Shown piece after piece: positions 27,878 through 38,618 of a DNA stretch of 64,000 nucleotides. The stretch's first letter is position 1. Each line of letters starts with the position of its first letter. The stretch spans positions 6,300 through 70,299 of the forward strand of contig NZ_JAFEWF010000017.1 of the NCBI RefSeq assembly GCF_017355835.1, in the 5' to 3' direction. Source of the DNA: Desertivirga brevis. GTDB taxonomy: Bacteria; Bacteroidota; Bacteroidia; Sphingobacteriales; Sphingobacteriaceae. A program made the position numbers and the translations under genes. Below the pieces are notes generated by a model. It was given only the letters and a program-made list of their open reading frames with translations, was not told where the DNA came from and did not search any database.

Positions 27878-29225
27878 TTTCTAAAATTTCCTTAAAAGGC
27901 AATACCAATGTATCTATATCCCCGGCTCCTACTGTTAAAAGAAGCTTAGGTTGTAATCCTGCTATAATCGCTTCAGCACTCTCTTTGGAAGCAATTTGCT
28001 TGTTCTCCAATTTCATCCTATCATAAATGATCTCAGAAGTGACTCCCGGAATTGGAAGTTCTCTGGCTGGATAAATGTTTAGCAATACCAGCTCATCGGC
28101 CATATCTAACACCTCTGCAAATCCATCAACAAAATCCCTTGTACGCGAATACAAGTGAGGCTGAAACACTACGGTTAACTTTCTACCAGGATAAAGTTGT
28201 TTCACTGCAGAAATACAAGCCCTAAGCTCTTCAGGGTGATGAGCATAATCATCTATAAAAATCTTATCATCGGTCTTAATTACATATTCAAACCGTCTTT
28301 TAACCCCTTTGAATTCCTTTAATGCTTCTTTGATCTTTTCCGCTTCAATGTTAAGTAGTAAAGCTGCCTGGATTGCAGCAGTAGCGTTCTCCACATTATG
28401 CAAGCCCGGTAAACCTAGTTCAATGTTATTGATCTCTATTTCCTGTGCTTTAAAATCAAAGAAGAAAGTACCAGATTCCACTCTGACGTTAGTGGCAAAT
28501 ATTTCTGAAGGCTCTTTAGCAGAATAAGTTGCTCCACCTTCAAGAGGCAATCCGTTCTTTCGGATTAGTTTCCCGCCTTCTTTTAGTTGCGATGCGAATA
28601 GCCTGAATGACTCCTTTACATGAGAATCATCCCCATAAATATCCAGATGATCAGCATCCATAGACGTGATAATAGCGATATCGGGATGAAGACGAAGAAA
28701 TGATCTATCGTATTCATCTGCTTCGACAACTACTACATTGTTACTTCCGAAAAGAACATTGGTATCATAATTAGAAGAAATCCCCCCAAGGAAAGCAGTG
28801 CAATCAAAACCAGAATGCTTTAAGATATGAGCAACCATAGTGGACGTAGTTGTCTTTCCATGCGTTCCTGCAACAGCAACAGTAAACATCCCCTTACTGA
28901 TAATCCCCAGCACCTCTGAACGCTTTTTGAGATCAAAGTTATTCTCCTGGAAATAGTTAAGGATAGCAGAGTCTTTAGGAATTGCCGGAGTGTAGATCAC
29001 GAGCAAATTATCCGAAGATGTTCTGAAATTAGCAGGAATTTCATCTACAGCATCTACGTATGTAATTGCCAGTCCCTCCTCGGCAAGACTATCCGTTAGT
29101 GTCGTTTGAGTGCGGTCGTAACCTACCACTTCGCACCCCCTCTTATGGAAATAACGAGCAAGGCCACTCATACCGATTCCACCGATACCAACCAGATAAA
29201 CTTGTTTTATATTGTCTAATTCCAT
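27870..29225 (-). CDS. murC: UDP-N-acetylmuramate-L-alanine ligase
   Basis: MurC adds L-alanine to UDP-MurNAc, the first peptide step of peptidoglycan. The 451-residue protein has the nucleotide fold VYLVGIGGIGMSGLARYF, the ATP loop AVAGTHGKTTTSTM, the middle-domain VVVEADEYDRSFLRLHP and the C-terminal IDDYAHHPEELRACI motif. It overlaps ftsQ and is separated from murG by a repeat-rich spacer of 216 bases. Confidence 0.97.
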   Translation of the reverse strand: MELDNIKQVYLVGIGGIGMSGLARYFHKRGCEVVGYDRTQTTLTDSLAEEGLAITYVDAVDEIPANFRTSSDNLLVIYTPAIPKDSAILNYFQENNFDLKKRSEVLGIISKGMFTVAVAGTHGKTTTSTMVAHILKHSGFDCTAFLGGISSNYDTNVLFGSNNVVVVEADEYDRSFLRLHPDIAIITSMDADHLDIYGDDSHVKESFRLFASQLKEGGKLIRKNGLPLEGGATYSAKEPSEIFATNVRVESGTFFFDFKAQEIEINNIELGLPGLHNVENATAAIQAALLLNIEAEKIKEALKEFKGVKRRFEYVIKTDDKIFIDDYAHHPEELRACISAVKQLYPGRKLTVVFQPHLYSRTRDFVDGFAEVLDMADELVLLNIYPARELPIPGVTSEIIYDRMKLENKQIASKESAEAIIAGLQPKLLLTVGAGDIDTLVLPFKEILENA

Positions 29226-29441
29226 TTGTTTTAAGCTGAAAGCTTATAGCAGCGAGCACAAAACTCCTACTGAAAGCTCAAAGCCGAAAGCAAAAAGCAT
29301 AAAGCTTCTGCTAACGTCTTATCTTTTATCCTTTTTAAAATGAAAGCTCAAGCAGAGCGAACAGCAGCTCTGCTAATCTTACATTTCTTCTTTATTCTTT
29401 TAGCAAAAAAGCTTTCACCTTTCTGCTTTACACTTTCACCT
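29226..29441. repeat. GAAAGC/GCTTTC short-unit repeat spacer between murG and murC
   Basis: This 216-base gap in an otherwise tight operon is built of degenerate GAAAGC and AAAGC units in the left half (about 29233-29350) and GCTTTC/CTTTC units in the right half (about 29408-29450). The halves are mutually complementary and could pair in the transcript. GCAGAGCGAACAGCAGCTCTGC near 29353 also forms a small hairpin. No gene is present. Confidence 0.65.
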
Positions 29442-30542
29442 CTACCCTTTGGAAGCTATTTTCAAAACTTCCCTTGCAATCACTTCGTCTGCATTCGGCA
29501 AGGCTAGCTTGCCTATACTATTACTTAGTGCTGTGCACGTTGCAGGATCCCCAATCAACGCTATTGCTTTTTCAACAAGCTCCTCCTCTGCAACTGCATC
29601 TCTCACAAGGATTGCTGCATTATTATCAACCAGAGCCATTGCATTTTTAGTCTGATGATCTTCTGCAACATTCGGAGATGGCACCAGAATTACCGGTTTC
29701 CTTACCACATATAATTCAGCGATAGTACCTGCCCCAGCCCTTGAAATAATTACATCCGCGGCAGCGTAGGCATAGTCCATCCGGTTCAGAAACTCTAACA
29801 CAATAACATTTGTACCGGGCCTATCACCAACCTGCTTAATGATCGACGCATAGTAATACCTGCCAGTTTGCCAAATAAGTTGAATATCCTGATCAACCAG
29901 TTTCTTGAGTCCGGCAATCATAGCTTTATTCAACGTGCCAGCTCCAAGACTTCCCCCGGTTACCAGGATCGTTTTCTTATCAGCAGACAAGCCAAATGAG
30001 GATAATGCCTCTTCTCTCTTCCCTTCTATATCCACAGATTGCTTTCTTATCGGATTTCCTGTTAACAAAAGGCTCTCTGCCGGAAAAAACTTATCCATCC
30101 CTTCAAATGCCACACATATTTTCTTTGCCTTTGCACCAAGTTTCTTATTAGTGATACCAGCATATGAGTTTTGCTCCTGTATCAAATAGGGAATGCCCAT
30201 TTGACCGGCTGCATACAATAAAGGACCTGAAGCATATCCTCCAACACCTACCGCAACGTCGGGCTTGAATTCTTTTATAATAGATCTGGCTTTTAATAAG
30301 CTTTTCAACATCTTTATTGGAAGCATAAAATTCTTCCACAAGGCTTTTCGTTGAAATCCCTGAATATCCAGACCGATAATTTTGTAACCAGCTGCCGGCA
30401 CCTTCTCCATCTCCATTCTTCCGTTAGCTCCAACGAAAAGAATTTCAATCGCAGGATCAATACGCTTCAAGGCATTTGCAATTGCAACTGCCGGGAAGAT
30501 ATGTCCTCCGGTTCCACCTCCGCTAATGATTACCTTTGTCAT
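29442..30542 (-). CDS. murG: Lipid II synthase MurG (GlcNAc transferase)
   Basis: MurG transfers GlcNAc to lipid I on the inner face of the membrane, making lipid II. The 366-residue GT28 protein shows ISGGGTGGHIFPAVAIANAL at the N-terminus, GVGGYASGPLLYAA, IQEQNSYAGITNKKLG, VTGGSLGAGTLNKAM and the donor-site motif SRAGAGTIAELYVVRKPVILVP. It lies between ftsW and murC, flanked on both sides by repeat-rich spacers. Confidence 0.97.
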   Translation of the reverse strand: MTKVIISGGGTGGHIFPAVAIANALKRIDPAIEILFVGANGRMEMEKVPAAGYKIIGLDIQGFQRKALWKNFMLPIKMLKSLLKARSIIKEFKPDVAVGVGGYASGPLLYAAGQMGIPYLIQEQNSYAGITNKKLGAKAKKICVAFEGMDKFFPAESLLLTGNPIRKQSVDIEGKREEALSSFGLSADKKTILVTGGSLGAGTLNKAMIAGLKKLVDQDIQLIWQTGRYYYASIIKQVGDRPGTNVIVLEFLNRMDYAYAAADVIISRAGAGTIAELYVVRKPVILVPSPNVAEDHQTKNAMALVDNNAAILVRDAVAEEELVEKAIALIGDPATCTALSNSIGKLALPNADEVIAREVLKIASKG

Positions 30543-30549
30543 ATTTTAA

Positions 30550-30652
30550 AAATGATAGAATGAGTGAATGAATGAATGAATGAGTGAATGAAAGAATAAA
30601 TGATTCCATAACTAATTCTATTAATCAATCCTTCTATCCTTCATTCATTTAT
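30550..30652. repeat. ATGA-unit inverted repeat between ftsW and murG
   Basis: The left half is a run of GAATGA/ATGA units (30554-30600) and the right half (about 30623-30650) carries the complements, such as CCTTCATTCATTTA. The arms could fold into a long hairpin. The element resembles the one at 1049-1110, with which it shares GATAGAATGA. It touches the ftsW stop region. Confidence 0.7.
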
Positions 30653-31845
30653 ATCTCTCCTACTATTACTTTATTGTCTCTCTTATTTTTTGTTTTTTCT
30701 TCTGTTGTGTCAGTAGCGGTGCCTGCCTTCCTCTTTTCCTCCACATCGCGACTTACACTTAAAATAATTCCGAAGGCCACGCTGGTAAATAAAATTGAGG
30801 TACCTCCCATACTTACCAAAGGAAGTGGAACCCCTGTTACTGGCCCCAGTCCAACAGCTACGGCCATGTTTGCAAAAGCCTGTATTGTTAAGCTAAAACT
30901 TAGCCCTGCTGCTAACAAAGCACCAAAAGCCTTGGGACTAGCAGTTACAATCAATATGCACCGGTAGAGAAAGACCAGGTAAATTACAATTAAACCTACT
31001 CCTCCAACGAGACCATACTCTTCAATGATCAATGCAAAGACGAAATCCGAATACGGGTGAGGCAAGAAATTGCGTTGGGTACTATTACCAGGCCCCTTGC
31101 CGAAAATTCCTCCTGTTGCTATTGCTATCTTTGATTGATTCCCCTGGAATGCCTTGTCTTTGTCCGCCAGCTCTGGATGCAAATAAGTGTTGATACGCGA
31201 TTTATAGGTCTCCCTTCTTGGTCCCAGAAAAATAACTCCCATCAACAGAATAAGTCCCCCAAGGCAAACGATCAAAATCTGCTTTATGCTAATGCGTCCT
31301 ATTATGAGCAATAATATGCTTACTCCAAAAAGCATTATTGCTGTTGAAAGGTTCGCCAATGCAATTAGAATGAACACCAAGCAAACTGAGCCCATAATGG
31401 GGAGGAAAGCATCCTTTACATCCTTTATATTCTCTTGCTTCCTTGTAAGCATCCTGGCCAGGAAAGTTATCAGCGCTAACTTGGCCATATCGGATGTTTG
31501 GAATGTTTGATTAATAACAGGAATGGTCACCCAGCGACTTGCCTGATTGACCGAAGCACCAAATAGTAGAGTATAAAGCAACAAGGGGATCGTAATGATC
31601 ATCAAGATCTTTGATATTCCGGCATAGTACCGGTAATCAAGAAGATGTGAAAAATACATCAAGGCCACCCCACCTACAATAAAAATCAGGTGTTTCATCA
31701 GGAAAGCCTCCGTCCCTACGCCTTTCTTATAAGCGAGTGTTCCCGTAGCACTATACACAGCCAGAAGCGACCAGATTGAGAGTACAATCACAATCAGCCA
31801 AATCCAGCGATCCCCTTTCGTCTTATTTAAAATTGCGTTAAACAT
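30649..31845 (-). CDS. ftsW: Lipid II polymerase FtsW (SEDS family)
   Basis: FtsW is the septal peptidoglycan glycosyltransferase that works with FtsI. The 398-residue protein has about ten membrane helices, with the SEDS features FLMKHLIFIVGGVALMYFSH, an extended loop (KSRINTYLHPELADKDKAFQGNQSK), FGKGPGNSTQRNFLPHPYSDFVFALIIEEYG containing the acidic catalytic region, and GVPLPLVSMGGTS near the end. The hydrophilic C-terminal tail is rich in Lys, Thr and Glu. It is encoded 25 bases after murD. Confidence 0.95.
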   Translation of the reverse strand: MFNAILNKTKGDRWIWLIVIVLSIWSLLAVYSATGTLAYKKGVGTEAFLMKHLIFIVGGVALMYFSHLLDYRYYAGISKILMIITIPLLLYTLLFGASVNQASRWVTIPVINQTFQTSDMAKLALITFLARMLTRKQENIKDVKDAFLPIMGSVCLVFILIALANLSTAIMLFGVSILLLIIGRISIKQILIVCLGGLILLMGVIFLGPRRETYKSRINTYLHPELADKDKAFQGNQSKIAIATGGIFGKGPGNSTQRNFLPHPYSDFVFALIIEEYGLVGGVGLIVIYLVFLYRCILIVTASPKAFGALLAAGLSFSLTIQAFANMAVAVGLGPVTGVPLPLVSMGGTSILFTSVAFGIILSVSRDVEEKRKAGTATDTTEEKTKNKRDNKVIVGEI

Positions 31846-31870
31846 TATATTTTGAGCTTCGGCTTCTATC

Positions 31871-33265
31871 TTATAATTCTCTTACTGCATCCTTGAATTG
31901 ATTTCCGCGGTCTTCGTAATTCCTGAACAAATCGAAACTGGCACATGCAGGAGAAAGCAGAACGGTGTCCCCTTTCTTAGCAAGGTGGTACGCAATCTGC
32001 ACCGCTTCTTCTGCAGAAAATGTATTAACAATCACCTCCACTTCATCCTCGAAAGCATCATGGATCCTTTTGTTATCTTTCCCTAAACAAACAATAGCTT
32101 TTACCTTAGATCTCACCAGGTCTAAAAGCATCGAATAGTCATTACCCTTATCCACTCCTCCAAGGATCAGAACAACATCACTATTCATGCTTTCCAGGGC
32201 ATACCATGTTGAATTAACGTTAGTTGCCTTTGAGTCATTAATAAAATCAATACCAGCAATTCGCGCAACATGCTCCAAACGGTGCTCGATGTTTTGGAAA
32301 TTACCCATGCTTTCACGGATGCTTTCATTACGCAGTTCAAGTGCCTTAGCAAGGATTCCTGAAGCCATAGAATTGTAGATGTTGTGTTTCCCTTGCAGAG
32401 CAAGATCGTTAATTGACATGTTGAATGTTTGTTGGTTTCCCAGGTTTATATAAATACTTTCGTTCGCTAAAAATGCGCCTAATGACAATTCCTTTAGTAT
32501 TGAAAAGGGAAAGACTCCGGCGTTAACCGTATGTCGTTCGAGGCCCTTCACGGTTTCCTCATCGTCGGCACAGTATATAAAAATGTCGTTCTCTGTCTGG
32601 TTCTGCAGAATCCTAAACTTGGAATCCACGTAATTGTCCATCTTATAGTCGTATCGATCTAAATGATCAGGAGTAATGTTAAGCAACACAGCTATATCTG
32701 CTTTAAACTCATACATATCATCCAGCATGAAGCTGCTGATCTCCAGAACATAGTAGTCGAAGTTTTCTGTTGCTACCTGACGGGCAAAGCTTTTACCAAT
32801 GTTCCCCGCAAGACCAACATTTAATCCAGCATTCTTAAGAATGTGATAAGAAAGCATGGTAGTGGTTGATTTTCCGTTCGAACCAGTAATGCAGATCTTT
32901 TTTGCATTAGTATATCTTCCGGCAAATTCGATCTCAGATATTACAGAGACACCTTTTTCCCTAAGCTTCTTGATCAGAGGAGCTTTTTCGGGGATTCCTG
33001 GACTTTTAATTACCTCAATTGCTGATAATACCTTATCCTCTGTATGCTGTTTCTCTTCGAATGCTATTCCATGCTCTGATAATTCCGCTTTGTAAGAGTT
33101 TCCTATTTCACCCAGATCGGATACGAAAACATCAAAGCCTTGTTTCTTTGCTAACACTGCAGCCCCGGTACCGCTTTCACCAGCTCCAAGGATTACAATA
33201 AGGCCTTTCGCCTCTCCTGCAGGAAGCTCACCCATCGTCATATCTGTATTTTCCTTCCCTGCCAT
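31871..33265 (-). CDS. murD: UDP-N-acetylmuramoylalanine-D-glutamate ligase
   Basis: MurD adds D-glutamate to UDP-MurNAc-L-Ala. The 464-residue protein has an N-terminal Rossmann-like domain (LIVILGAGESGTGAAVLAKK), the ATP loop ICITGSNGKSTTTMLSY, VLLNITPDHLDRYDYKMDNY and the C-terminal FINDSKATNVNSTWYALES motif. The start codon overlaps the mraY stop (TAATG). The first 18 residues precede the conserved fold, and a second ATG 8 codons later is an alternative start. Confidence 0.96.
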   Translation of the reverse strand: MAGKENTDMTMGELPAGEAKGLIVILGAGESGTGAAVLAKKQGFDVFVSDLGEIGNSYKAELSEHGIAFEEKQHTEDKVLSAIEVIKSPGIPEKAPLIKKLREKGVSVISEIEFAGRYTNAKKICITGSNGKSTTTMLSYHILKNAGLNVGLAGNIGKSFARQVATENFDYYVLEISSFMLDDMYEFKADIAVLLNITPDHLDRYDYKMDNYVDSKFRILQNQTENDIFIYCADDEETVKGLERHTVNAGVFPFSILKELSLGAFLANESIYINLGNQQTFNMSINDLALQGKHNIYNSMASGILAKALELRNESIRESMGNFQNIEHRLEHVARIAGIDFINDSKATNVNSTWYALESMNSDVVLILGGVDKGNDYSMLLDLVRSKVKAIVCLGKDNKRIHDAFEDEVEVIVNTFSAEEAVQIAYHLAKKGDTVLLSPACASFDLFRNYEDRGNQFKDAVREL

Positions 33266-34506
33266 TAGCGTAGTTTAAGCGTTACGATAGTTAATACAGC
33301 GAGGATAATTCCTATGATCCAGAAGCGAGTTACAATCTTCGCTTCGTGATAACCTTTCTTTTGATAATGATGATGTAATGGAGACATCAGGAATATGCGC
33401 CGCCCCTCTCCAAACTTCTTCTTCGTGTATTTGAAATAGGAAACCTGCATAATAACTGACATATTTTCTACCAAGAAGATTCCGCAGAGGATTGGAATAA
33501 GCATTTCTTTACGAATCATGATCGCAAAGGCTGCAATGATTCCACCGATTGCCAAGCTTCCTGTATCTCCCATAAAAACTTGAGCAGGGAATGAGTTATA
33601 CCAGAGGAAGCCTACGCAAGCACCGACGAAGGCACCTGCAAATATCACCAGCTCGCCTGAGTTGGGGATATAAATGATATTCAGATATTCTGAGATAATA
33701 GTGTTACCAGACACATAAGCGAGAATGCCCAAGGTAGCCCCAATTACAGCAGAGGTACCAGTAGCTAGCCCATCAATCCCGTCCGTAATATTTGCTCCGT
33801 TTGAAACTGCTGTAATTATTAAAATTACAAAAAACAGGAACACTACAAGAGCGTACTTCTCATATCCCTCACCCAAAAACTTGAGCACTTTTGAATAATC
33901 AAACTCGTTGTTTTTATAAAAAGGAATATTAGTTTTTGTTGATTTTAAGTTTTGAGTAAAATAGTACTCATTTCCTCGCTGATGCACTTCAAGAGGAGCT
34001 GTATTGGTTGTGGGTAAAGTAACCGCCTGCCTTACAACAATATCAGGATGAAAATACATAGTCCAACCAATAATCAAAGCAAGCCCAACCTGGCCCATGA
34101 TCTTAAACCGGCCTGCCAGTCCCTCCTTATCCTTCTTAAATACTTTGATATAATCGTCTATAAATCCAATTGTTCCCATCCAAACAGTGGTCACAATCAT
34201 TAAAATCACATAGATATTTTCAAGTTTAGCAAATAACAATGTAGGGATCAGAATACCTAACAAGATTATAATACCACCCATTGTTGGAGTGCCTTGTTTC
34301 TGCATCTGGCCTTCCAAACCAAGGTTACGAACAGTTTCCCCTACTTGCTTCGCTCTGAGTATCTTAATTAGCCTATTACCGTAAATGGTTGTAAATAACA
34401 GAGACACGATAATAGACATAGCTGTACGGAAGGAGATGTAGTAGAAAACTCCAGCCCCGGGCACGTCATATTCTCTGTCTAACCAGGTGAATAAGTAATA
34501 CAGCAT
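33265..34506 (-). CDS. mraY: Phospho-N-acetylmuramoyl-pentapeptide transferase
   Basis: MraY makes lipid I on the membrane by moving phospho-MurNAc-pentapeptide to undecaprenyl phosphate. The 413-residue protein shows [34 protein letters not shown] with the catalytic aspartates, [15 protein letters not shown] and the cytoplasmic HHHYQKKG motif. It is about 50 residues longer than the E. coli enzyme because of an extra-membrane insertion (about residues 165-220), as known from other Bacteroidota. Both its junctions are TAATG overlaps. Confidence 0.97.
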   Translation of the reverse strand: MLYYLFTWLDREYDVPGAGVFYYISFRTAMSIIVSLLFTTIYGNRLIKILRAKQVGETVRNLGLEGQMQKQGTPTMGGIIILLGILIPTLLFAKLENIYVILMIVTTVWMGTIGFIDDYIKVFKKDKEGLAGRFKIMGQVGLALIIGWTMYFHPDIVVRQAVTLPTTNTAPLEVHQRGNEYYFTQNLKSTKTNIPFYKNNEFDYSKVLKFLGEGYEKYALVVFLFFVILIITAVSNGANITDGIDGLATGTSAVIGATLGILAYVSGNTIISEYLNIIYIPNSGELVIFAGAFVGACVGFLWYNSFPAQVFMGDTGSLAIGGIIAAFAIMIRKEMLIPILCGIFLVENMSVIMQVSYFKYTKKKFGEGRRIFLMSPLHHHYQKKGYHEAKIVTRFWIIGIILAVLTIVTLKLR

Positions 34507-35966
34507 TAGCTTAATAAGTTAAATTGTTCTGTTAAAATCGCTTTATCATCAAAAGGATACTTCACCCCTTTTATTTCCTGATATTTCTCGTGTCCTTTTC
34601 CCGCTAAAAGAATGATATCACCAGTTTTAGCCAAATGGCAGGCAGTGCGTATTGCTTCCTTGCGGTCCACTATAGTCAAAACCTTTTTCTTGTTTGTTAA
34701 TGTTAACCCGGATTCCATTTCTTCAATAATGAATTCAGGTTCCTCAGAACGGGGATTATCAGAGGTTAAGATCACTTTATCGCTCCACTCAGATGCTACC
34801 TGGGCCATCAACGGACGTTTCGCCCTATCCCGGTCTCCACCGCATCCAATGATGGTAATTACTTGCTCTGTTCCCTTTCGAATATTTTGAATGGTACTAA
34901 GCACATTTTGCACTGCATCGGGAGTATGTGCGTAATCTATAATTCCTATAACTCCATTAGGAGACACGATATAGTCGAACCTTCCCTCAGCACCCGATAA
35001 ACGACTTAATACTGTCAGAACTTTGGTACTGTCCTGCTCCAGAAGCATCGCTGTTCCATACACTGCTAATAAGTTATAGGCATTGAAGCTCCCTACAAGC
35101 TTAAACCATACCTCCTGGTGGTTAACCTCCAACAACAACCCTGAAAATTGATTTTCAATGATCTTACCTTTGAAATCAGCCAGTCCCCTTAACCCGTAAG
35201 TCTTCTCATGGGCCTTCGTATTTTGAAGCATCACTTTACCATTCTTGTCGTCGGCATTTGTAAGAGCAAAGGCAGTTTTTCCCAATCCATCAAAAAAGGC
35301 CTTTTTAGCCTTTATATAAGCATCAAAAGTTTTATGGAAATCCAGGTGATCATGACTGATATTAGTAAACACCCCACCAGTAAAATTCAGCCCCTCAATT
35401 CGATGTTGAACAACTGCATGAGAGCTTACTTCCATGAAACAGTAATCACAACCCGTAGCAACCATGTCTGCCAGAAGCTTATTTAAAGCAACTGGATCAG
35501 GCGTAGTATGAGTTGATGGCACAACTGTAGTGTGGATATGATTTTGAACAGTTGATATTAATCCTGTCTTATACCCTAGCTCCTCAAACAATTTATATAA
35601 AAGGGTCGCAACAGTGGTTTTCCCATTGGTCCCCGTTACTCCTACCAGCTTAAGATCAGCAGAAGGGTTATCATAAAAGTTCGCTGCAATTCGCCCCAGG
35701 GCGACAGCAGAGTTCTCTACTCTTATAAAAATCACTTCACTATTAGCTTCAGCAGGGATTTCCTCACAAACAATAATTGAAGTACCCAGTGCTGTTGCTT
35801 TGTCAATATAATCGTGACCATCGGCTACAGTACCTCGAACAGCAACAAACAATGAACCCGCTACTGCCTGCCTTGAGTCAAAGCAAACAGAGTGCACTTC
35901 GGAGTTACCTGAGCCTTTTTGCTCCAATACCTTAACGCCTTCCAGTAGTTCTTTTAATTCTTTCAT
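34506..35966 (-). CDS. murE: UDP-MurNAc-L-Ala-D-Glu:meso-diaminopimelate ligase
   Basis: MurE adds the third residue of the peptidoglycan peptide. The 486-residue protein has the N-terminal UMP-binding domain, the ATP loop [32 protein letters not shown] and [15 protein letters not shown]. The motif [17 protein letters not shown] contains DNPR, the hallmark of meso-diaminopimelate specificity as opposed to lysine, so the wall is DAP-type. It is coupled by TAATG overlaps to ftsI upstream and mraY downstream. Confidence 0.97.
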   Translation of the reverse strand: MKELKELLEGVKVLEQKGSGNSEVHSVCFDSRQAVAGSLFVAVRGTVADGHDYIDKATALGTSIIVCEEIPAEANSEVIFIRVENSAVALGRIAANFYDNPSADLKLVGVTGTNGKTTVATLLYKLFEELGYKTGLISTVQNHIHTTVVPSTHTTPDPVALNKLLADMVATGCDYCFMEVSSHAVVQHRIEGLNFTGGVFTNISHDHLDFHKTFDAYIKAKKAFFDGLGKTAFALTNADDKNGKVMLQNTKAHEKTYGLRGLADFKGKIIENQFSGLLLEVNHQEVWFKLVGSFNAYNLLAVYGTAMLLEQDSTKVLTVLSRLSGAEGRFDYIVSPNGVIGIIDYAHTPDAVQNVLSTIQNIRKGTEQVITIIGCGGDRDRAKRPLMAQVASEWSDKVILTSDNPRSEEPEFIIEEMESGLTLTNKKKVLTIVDRKEAIRTACHLAKTGDIILLAGKGHEKYQEIKGVKYPFDDKAILTEQFNLLS

Positions 35967-38089
35967 TATTGTAGTTCAATCGTCACAGGATATCCTGCAA
36001 CTGTACGTACACCCGGCACAATAGATTGTTTAACAACTTTACCGCTTCCTTTTACCACAGCCTTAAGGCCCGCACTGGTTAAAAGGAACATAGCATCCTT
36101 CAATCCCATCCCAGTCACATCGGGCACCACTCTTGGCCTAACCTTTATTTCTTTTAAATCAATACCATTATTTGTATCAACCTCACTTGCAATATCATTA
36201 TTAGCAGCCAGGTAAGATTTTACACCTAAGGCCTTGTATACCTTTTTAGCAGCAACATTGCTCCCTGCTTTTGTAGGCGGAGAAGTAGTATTACCAACAT
36301 ATTTCAGGTTATTCACAGGATTGTACATTTCTACATCCTGGGAATAAATCTTATCAGCAACCTCACGAAATACGGGACCACTAACCAAAGCTCCATAGTA
36401 GGCCCCCTGAGGGTTCGTGATAACGACGATCATAGCGTATTTCGGCTTATCCGCGGGAAAATAACCGCAAAATGAAGCCTGGTAGGAACGTTTACCCCGA
36501 TAGCCTCTCGCCCCATCAGCAATTTGTGCCGTCCCGGTTTTCCCGGCAGCCTTATATAAAGAACTTTTCACGGTTGTCTTTCCTGATCCCTCTTCAACAA
36601 CCCCTTCAAGCATTCCTCTAAGTTTCGACAAAGTTTCATCCGAACAGATCTTTTCATCAATCACCTTAGTTTCAAAAACCTCAACAGGTTTACCCAATCT
36701 TTTGATCTCACGAACAAACTTTGGAGCCACCATTCTACCGTTATTTGCAACCGCATTATAAAAGGTAAGCATTTGCAAAGGAGTCATTTTCGACTCGTAA
36801 CCATACGCCATCTGGGCTAAACTTAAGCCCTTATACCAAGCTTTACTCTCAGGAGTCTTAATGTACGGTATACCCTCACCTGGAATTTCCAATCCCGCCT
36901 TCTCATGCAAATGCAACTCGCGCAACCGGTCAGTAAAACGTTCAGGTTCATTTTTATAATGGGTATAGATAAGCTTTGCAATCGCAGCATTTGAGGATTC
37001 TTCAAAAGCCCTCTTCACCGAAACCACTTTAAGACCAAGATGTGAGTCCTTCACCGTTTTAACCAATCTGTTCCGGTGATTATAAACTTTAAACAAACCA
37101 CCACCACAATCAACACGAGTACTGGTATCCACTTTGTGATCTTCCAGCAGGGCTAAATATGAAGCTAGCTTAAAGGTAGATCCTGGCTCTGCACTCTGCG
37201 CAATAGCGTAATTAAACTTCTCTTCGTATTGACCCTCGGAAACCTTTGTAAAGTTTGCAATCGCTCTAACCTCTCCAGTGGCCACTTCCATCAATACCAC
37301 ACAACCATGATCAGCATCGCTCTTTATCAATTGCTTTCTTAATGCATTCTGCGCTACGTCCTGCATGTTAATATCAATGGTTGAAATAATATCAGCACCG
37401 TCCTTTGGTGCAATTTCCACTTCTTTATTAACCGGCATCCAAACCCCACCAGCAATACGCTGCATCAGTTGTCTGCCACTTTCACCGTCGATATAGCTCG
37501 AGTAAGCGCCTTCTAGCCCTACCGGCTGCACGTTTTCATTTTTATAACCTATTGTCCTCGCTGCAAGGGTCTTAAATGGAAGTATCCTTTTATTTTTCTG
37601 AATAGTAATTAGCCCGCCTTTATATCTTCCAAGATTAAATACAGGGAAGGTGCGGATCACATTCAATTCCTGATGGGTTACCCTCCTTCTGATCAAAAGA
37701 TACCTGGCCTTGTCTCTGCGTGCTTCACGCAGCATTCTTGAGTAATATCTCTGACTTTTATCTCCAAAATATCCCGAAAGCTTTTCCGCAAGGGAGTCTA
37801 CTTTCTCATAGAACACTTTGTCCTTCTCAATACCCGCTGCCAGCAAATCCATCCTCAACTCATATTCCGGAACAGAGGTTGCCAAAAGGCTTCCGTCTAC
37901 CGAATAGATGTTTCCTCTAACAGCTTCGACATTAACATATTTCGTAGAGAGGCTATCAGCCATTGCTTTCCATTTACTCCCCTCCACTAGTTGAAGATGG
38001 AACAGCTTGAACAACACAGCAAACGCAAGAAGTACGATCAACCCAAAGGCGATGTACACACGCAGCAATATGTCGGTCCTGATATTCAT
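35966..38089 (-). CDS. ftsI: Septal penicillin-binding protein FtsI (PBP3-type) with PASTA domain
   Basis: FtsI is the transpeptidase that cross-links septal peptidoglycan. The 707-residue class B PBP has one N-terminal membrane helix (about 8-30), the dimerisation domain and the transpeptidase domain with SxxK (EPGSTFKLAS), SxN (EESSNAAIAK) and KTG (AAGKTGTAQ). A single C-terminal PASTA domain (about residues 648-707, VPDVTGMGLKDAMFLLTSAG) is added, which E. coli FtsI lacks but Bacteroidota members commonly have. It lies 34 bases after ftsL. Confidence 0.96.
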   Translation of the reverse strand: MNIRTDILLRVYIAFGLIVLLAFAVLFKLFHLQLVEGSKWKAMADSLSTKYVNVEAVRGNIYSVDGSLLATSVPEYELRMDLLAAGIEKDKVFYEKVDSLAEKLSGYFGDKSQRYYSRMLREARRDKARYLLIRRRVTHQELNVIRTFPVFNLGRYKGGLITIQKNKRILPFKTLAARTIGYKNENVQPVGLEGAYSSYIDGESGRQLMQRIAGGVWMPVNKEVEIAPKDGADIISTIDINMQDVAQNALRKQLIKSDADHGCVVLMEVATGEVRAIANFTKVSEGQYEEKFNYAIAQSAEPGSTFKLASYLALLEDHKVDTSTRVDCGGGLFKVYNHRNRLVKTVKDSHLGLKVVSVKRAFEESSNAAIAKLIYTHYKNEPERFTDRLRELHLHEKAGLEIPGEGIPYIKTPESKAWYKGLSLAQMAYGYESKMTPLQMLTFYNAVANNGRMVAPKFVREIKRLGKPVEVFETKVIDEKICSDETLSKLRGMLEGVVEEGSGKTTVKSSLYKAAGKTGTAQIADGARGYRGKRSYQASFCGYFPADKPKYAMIVVITNPQGAYYGALVSGPVFREVADKIYSQDVEMYNPVNNLKYVGNTTSPPTKAGSNVAAKKVYKALGVKSYLAANNDIASEVDTNNGIDLKEIKVRPRVVPDVTGMGLKDAMFLLTSAGLKAVVKGSGKVVKQSIVPGVRTVAGYPVTIELQ

Positions 38090-38123
38090 AAGTGTCTGCT
38101 AAAACGGCTAAATAATGCTTTTT

Positions 38124-38531
38124 TTAATATTCGTTTTCTTTTATAATTACTTTTTTAGGAGGCTCTACCGGCTCGTGCAATCCCAGCGTATCTACTAGCT
38201 TGGCTACCTCAGTTTGTGTACTCTTCAGCATCAAATCTGCCTTTAAAGTCTTATAATCCCAGCTCAGCTCCTTCACCTCTTTGTTTAGCTTATCAATCGC
38301 CCTTATGTTCCTTTCCGCGAAGTGCCGGTTTGCGATATAGAACATTCCCAGCATGGCAAGAAAAACAATAAACGGAAGCGTTTCCGTAGCAGCCTCTTTT
38401 GAGACCACGCCCTCCATCAAGAGCGTTGTAAAAAAATTTTTCGGTAGTTCCGCCTTGACCTCCTTCTCCTCAAGCTGCACCTCTGGCTCAAACTCCTCTT
38501 CTTCTGATTCAGCTCTGAAACGGTTTGTCAT
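38124..38531 (-). CDS. ftsL: FtsL-like cell division protein
   Basis: The 135-residue protein has an acidic cytoplasmic N-terminus (EEEEFEPEVQLEEKEVKAE), one membrane helix (about residues 51-68, PFIVFLAMLGMFYIAN) and a coiled-coil periplasmic part (INDK-type heptads, AIDKLNKEVKELSWDYKTLKAD). This is the plan of the Bacteroidota FtsL family. Its position between rsmH and ftsI is exactly where ftsL stands in other dcw clusters. It would form a complex with FtsQ and a FtsB-like partner. Confidence 0.85.
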   Translation of the reverse strand: MTNRFRAESEEEEFEPEVQLEEKEVKAELPKNFFTTLLMEGVVSKEAATETLPFIVFLAMLGMFYIANRHFAERNIRAIDKLNKEVKELSWDYKTLKADLMLKSTQTEVAKLVDTLGLHEPVEPPKKVIIKENEY

Positions 38532-38618
38532 ATAAAAAATTCAAATTTAATAGTGCAAAAAGCTTCTCCGTGTCAAATTGGGTCAAACCTTACCGAGCCT
38601 ACCCATTCTGCCATTTAT

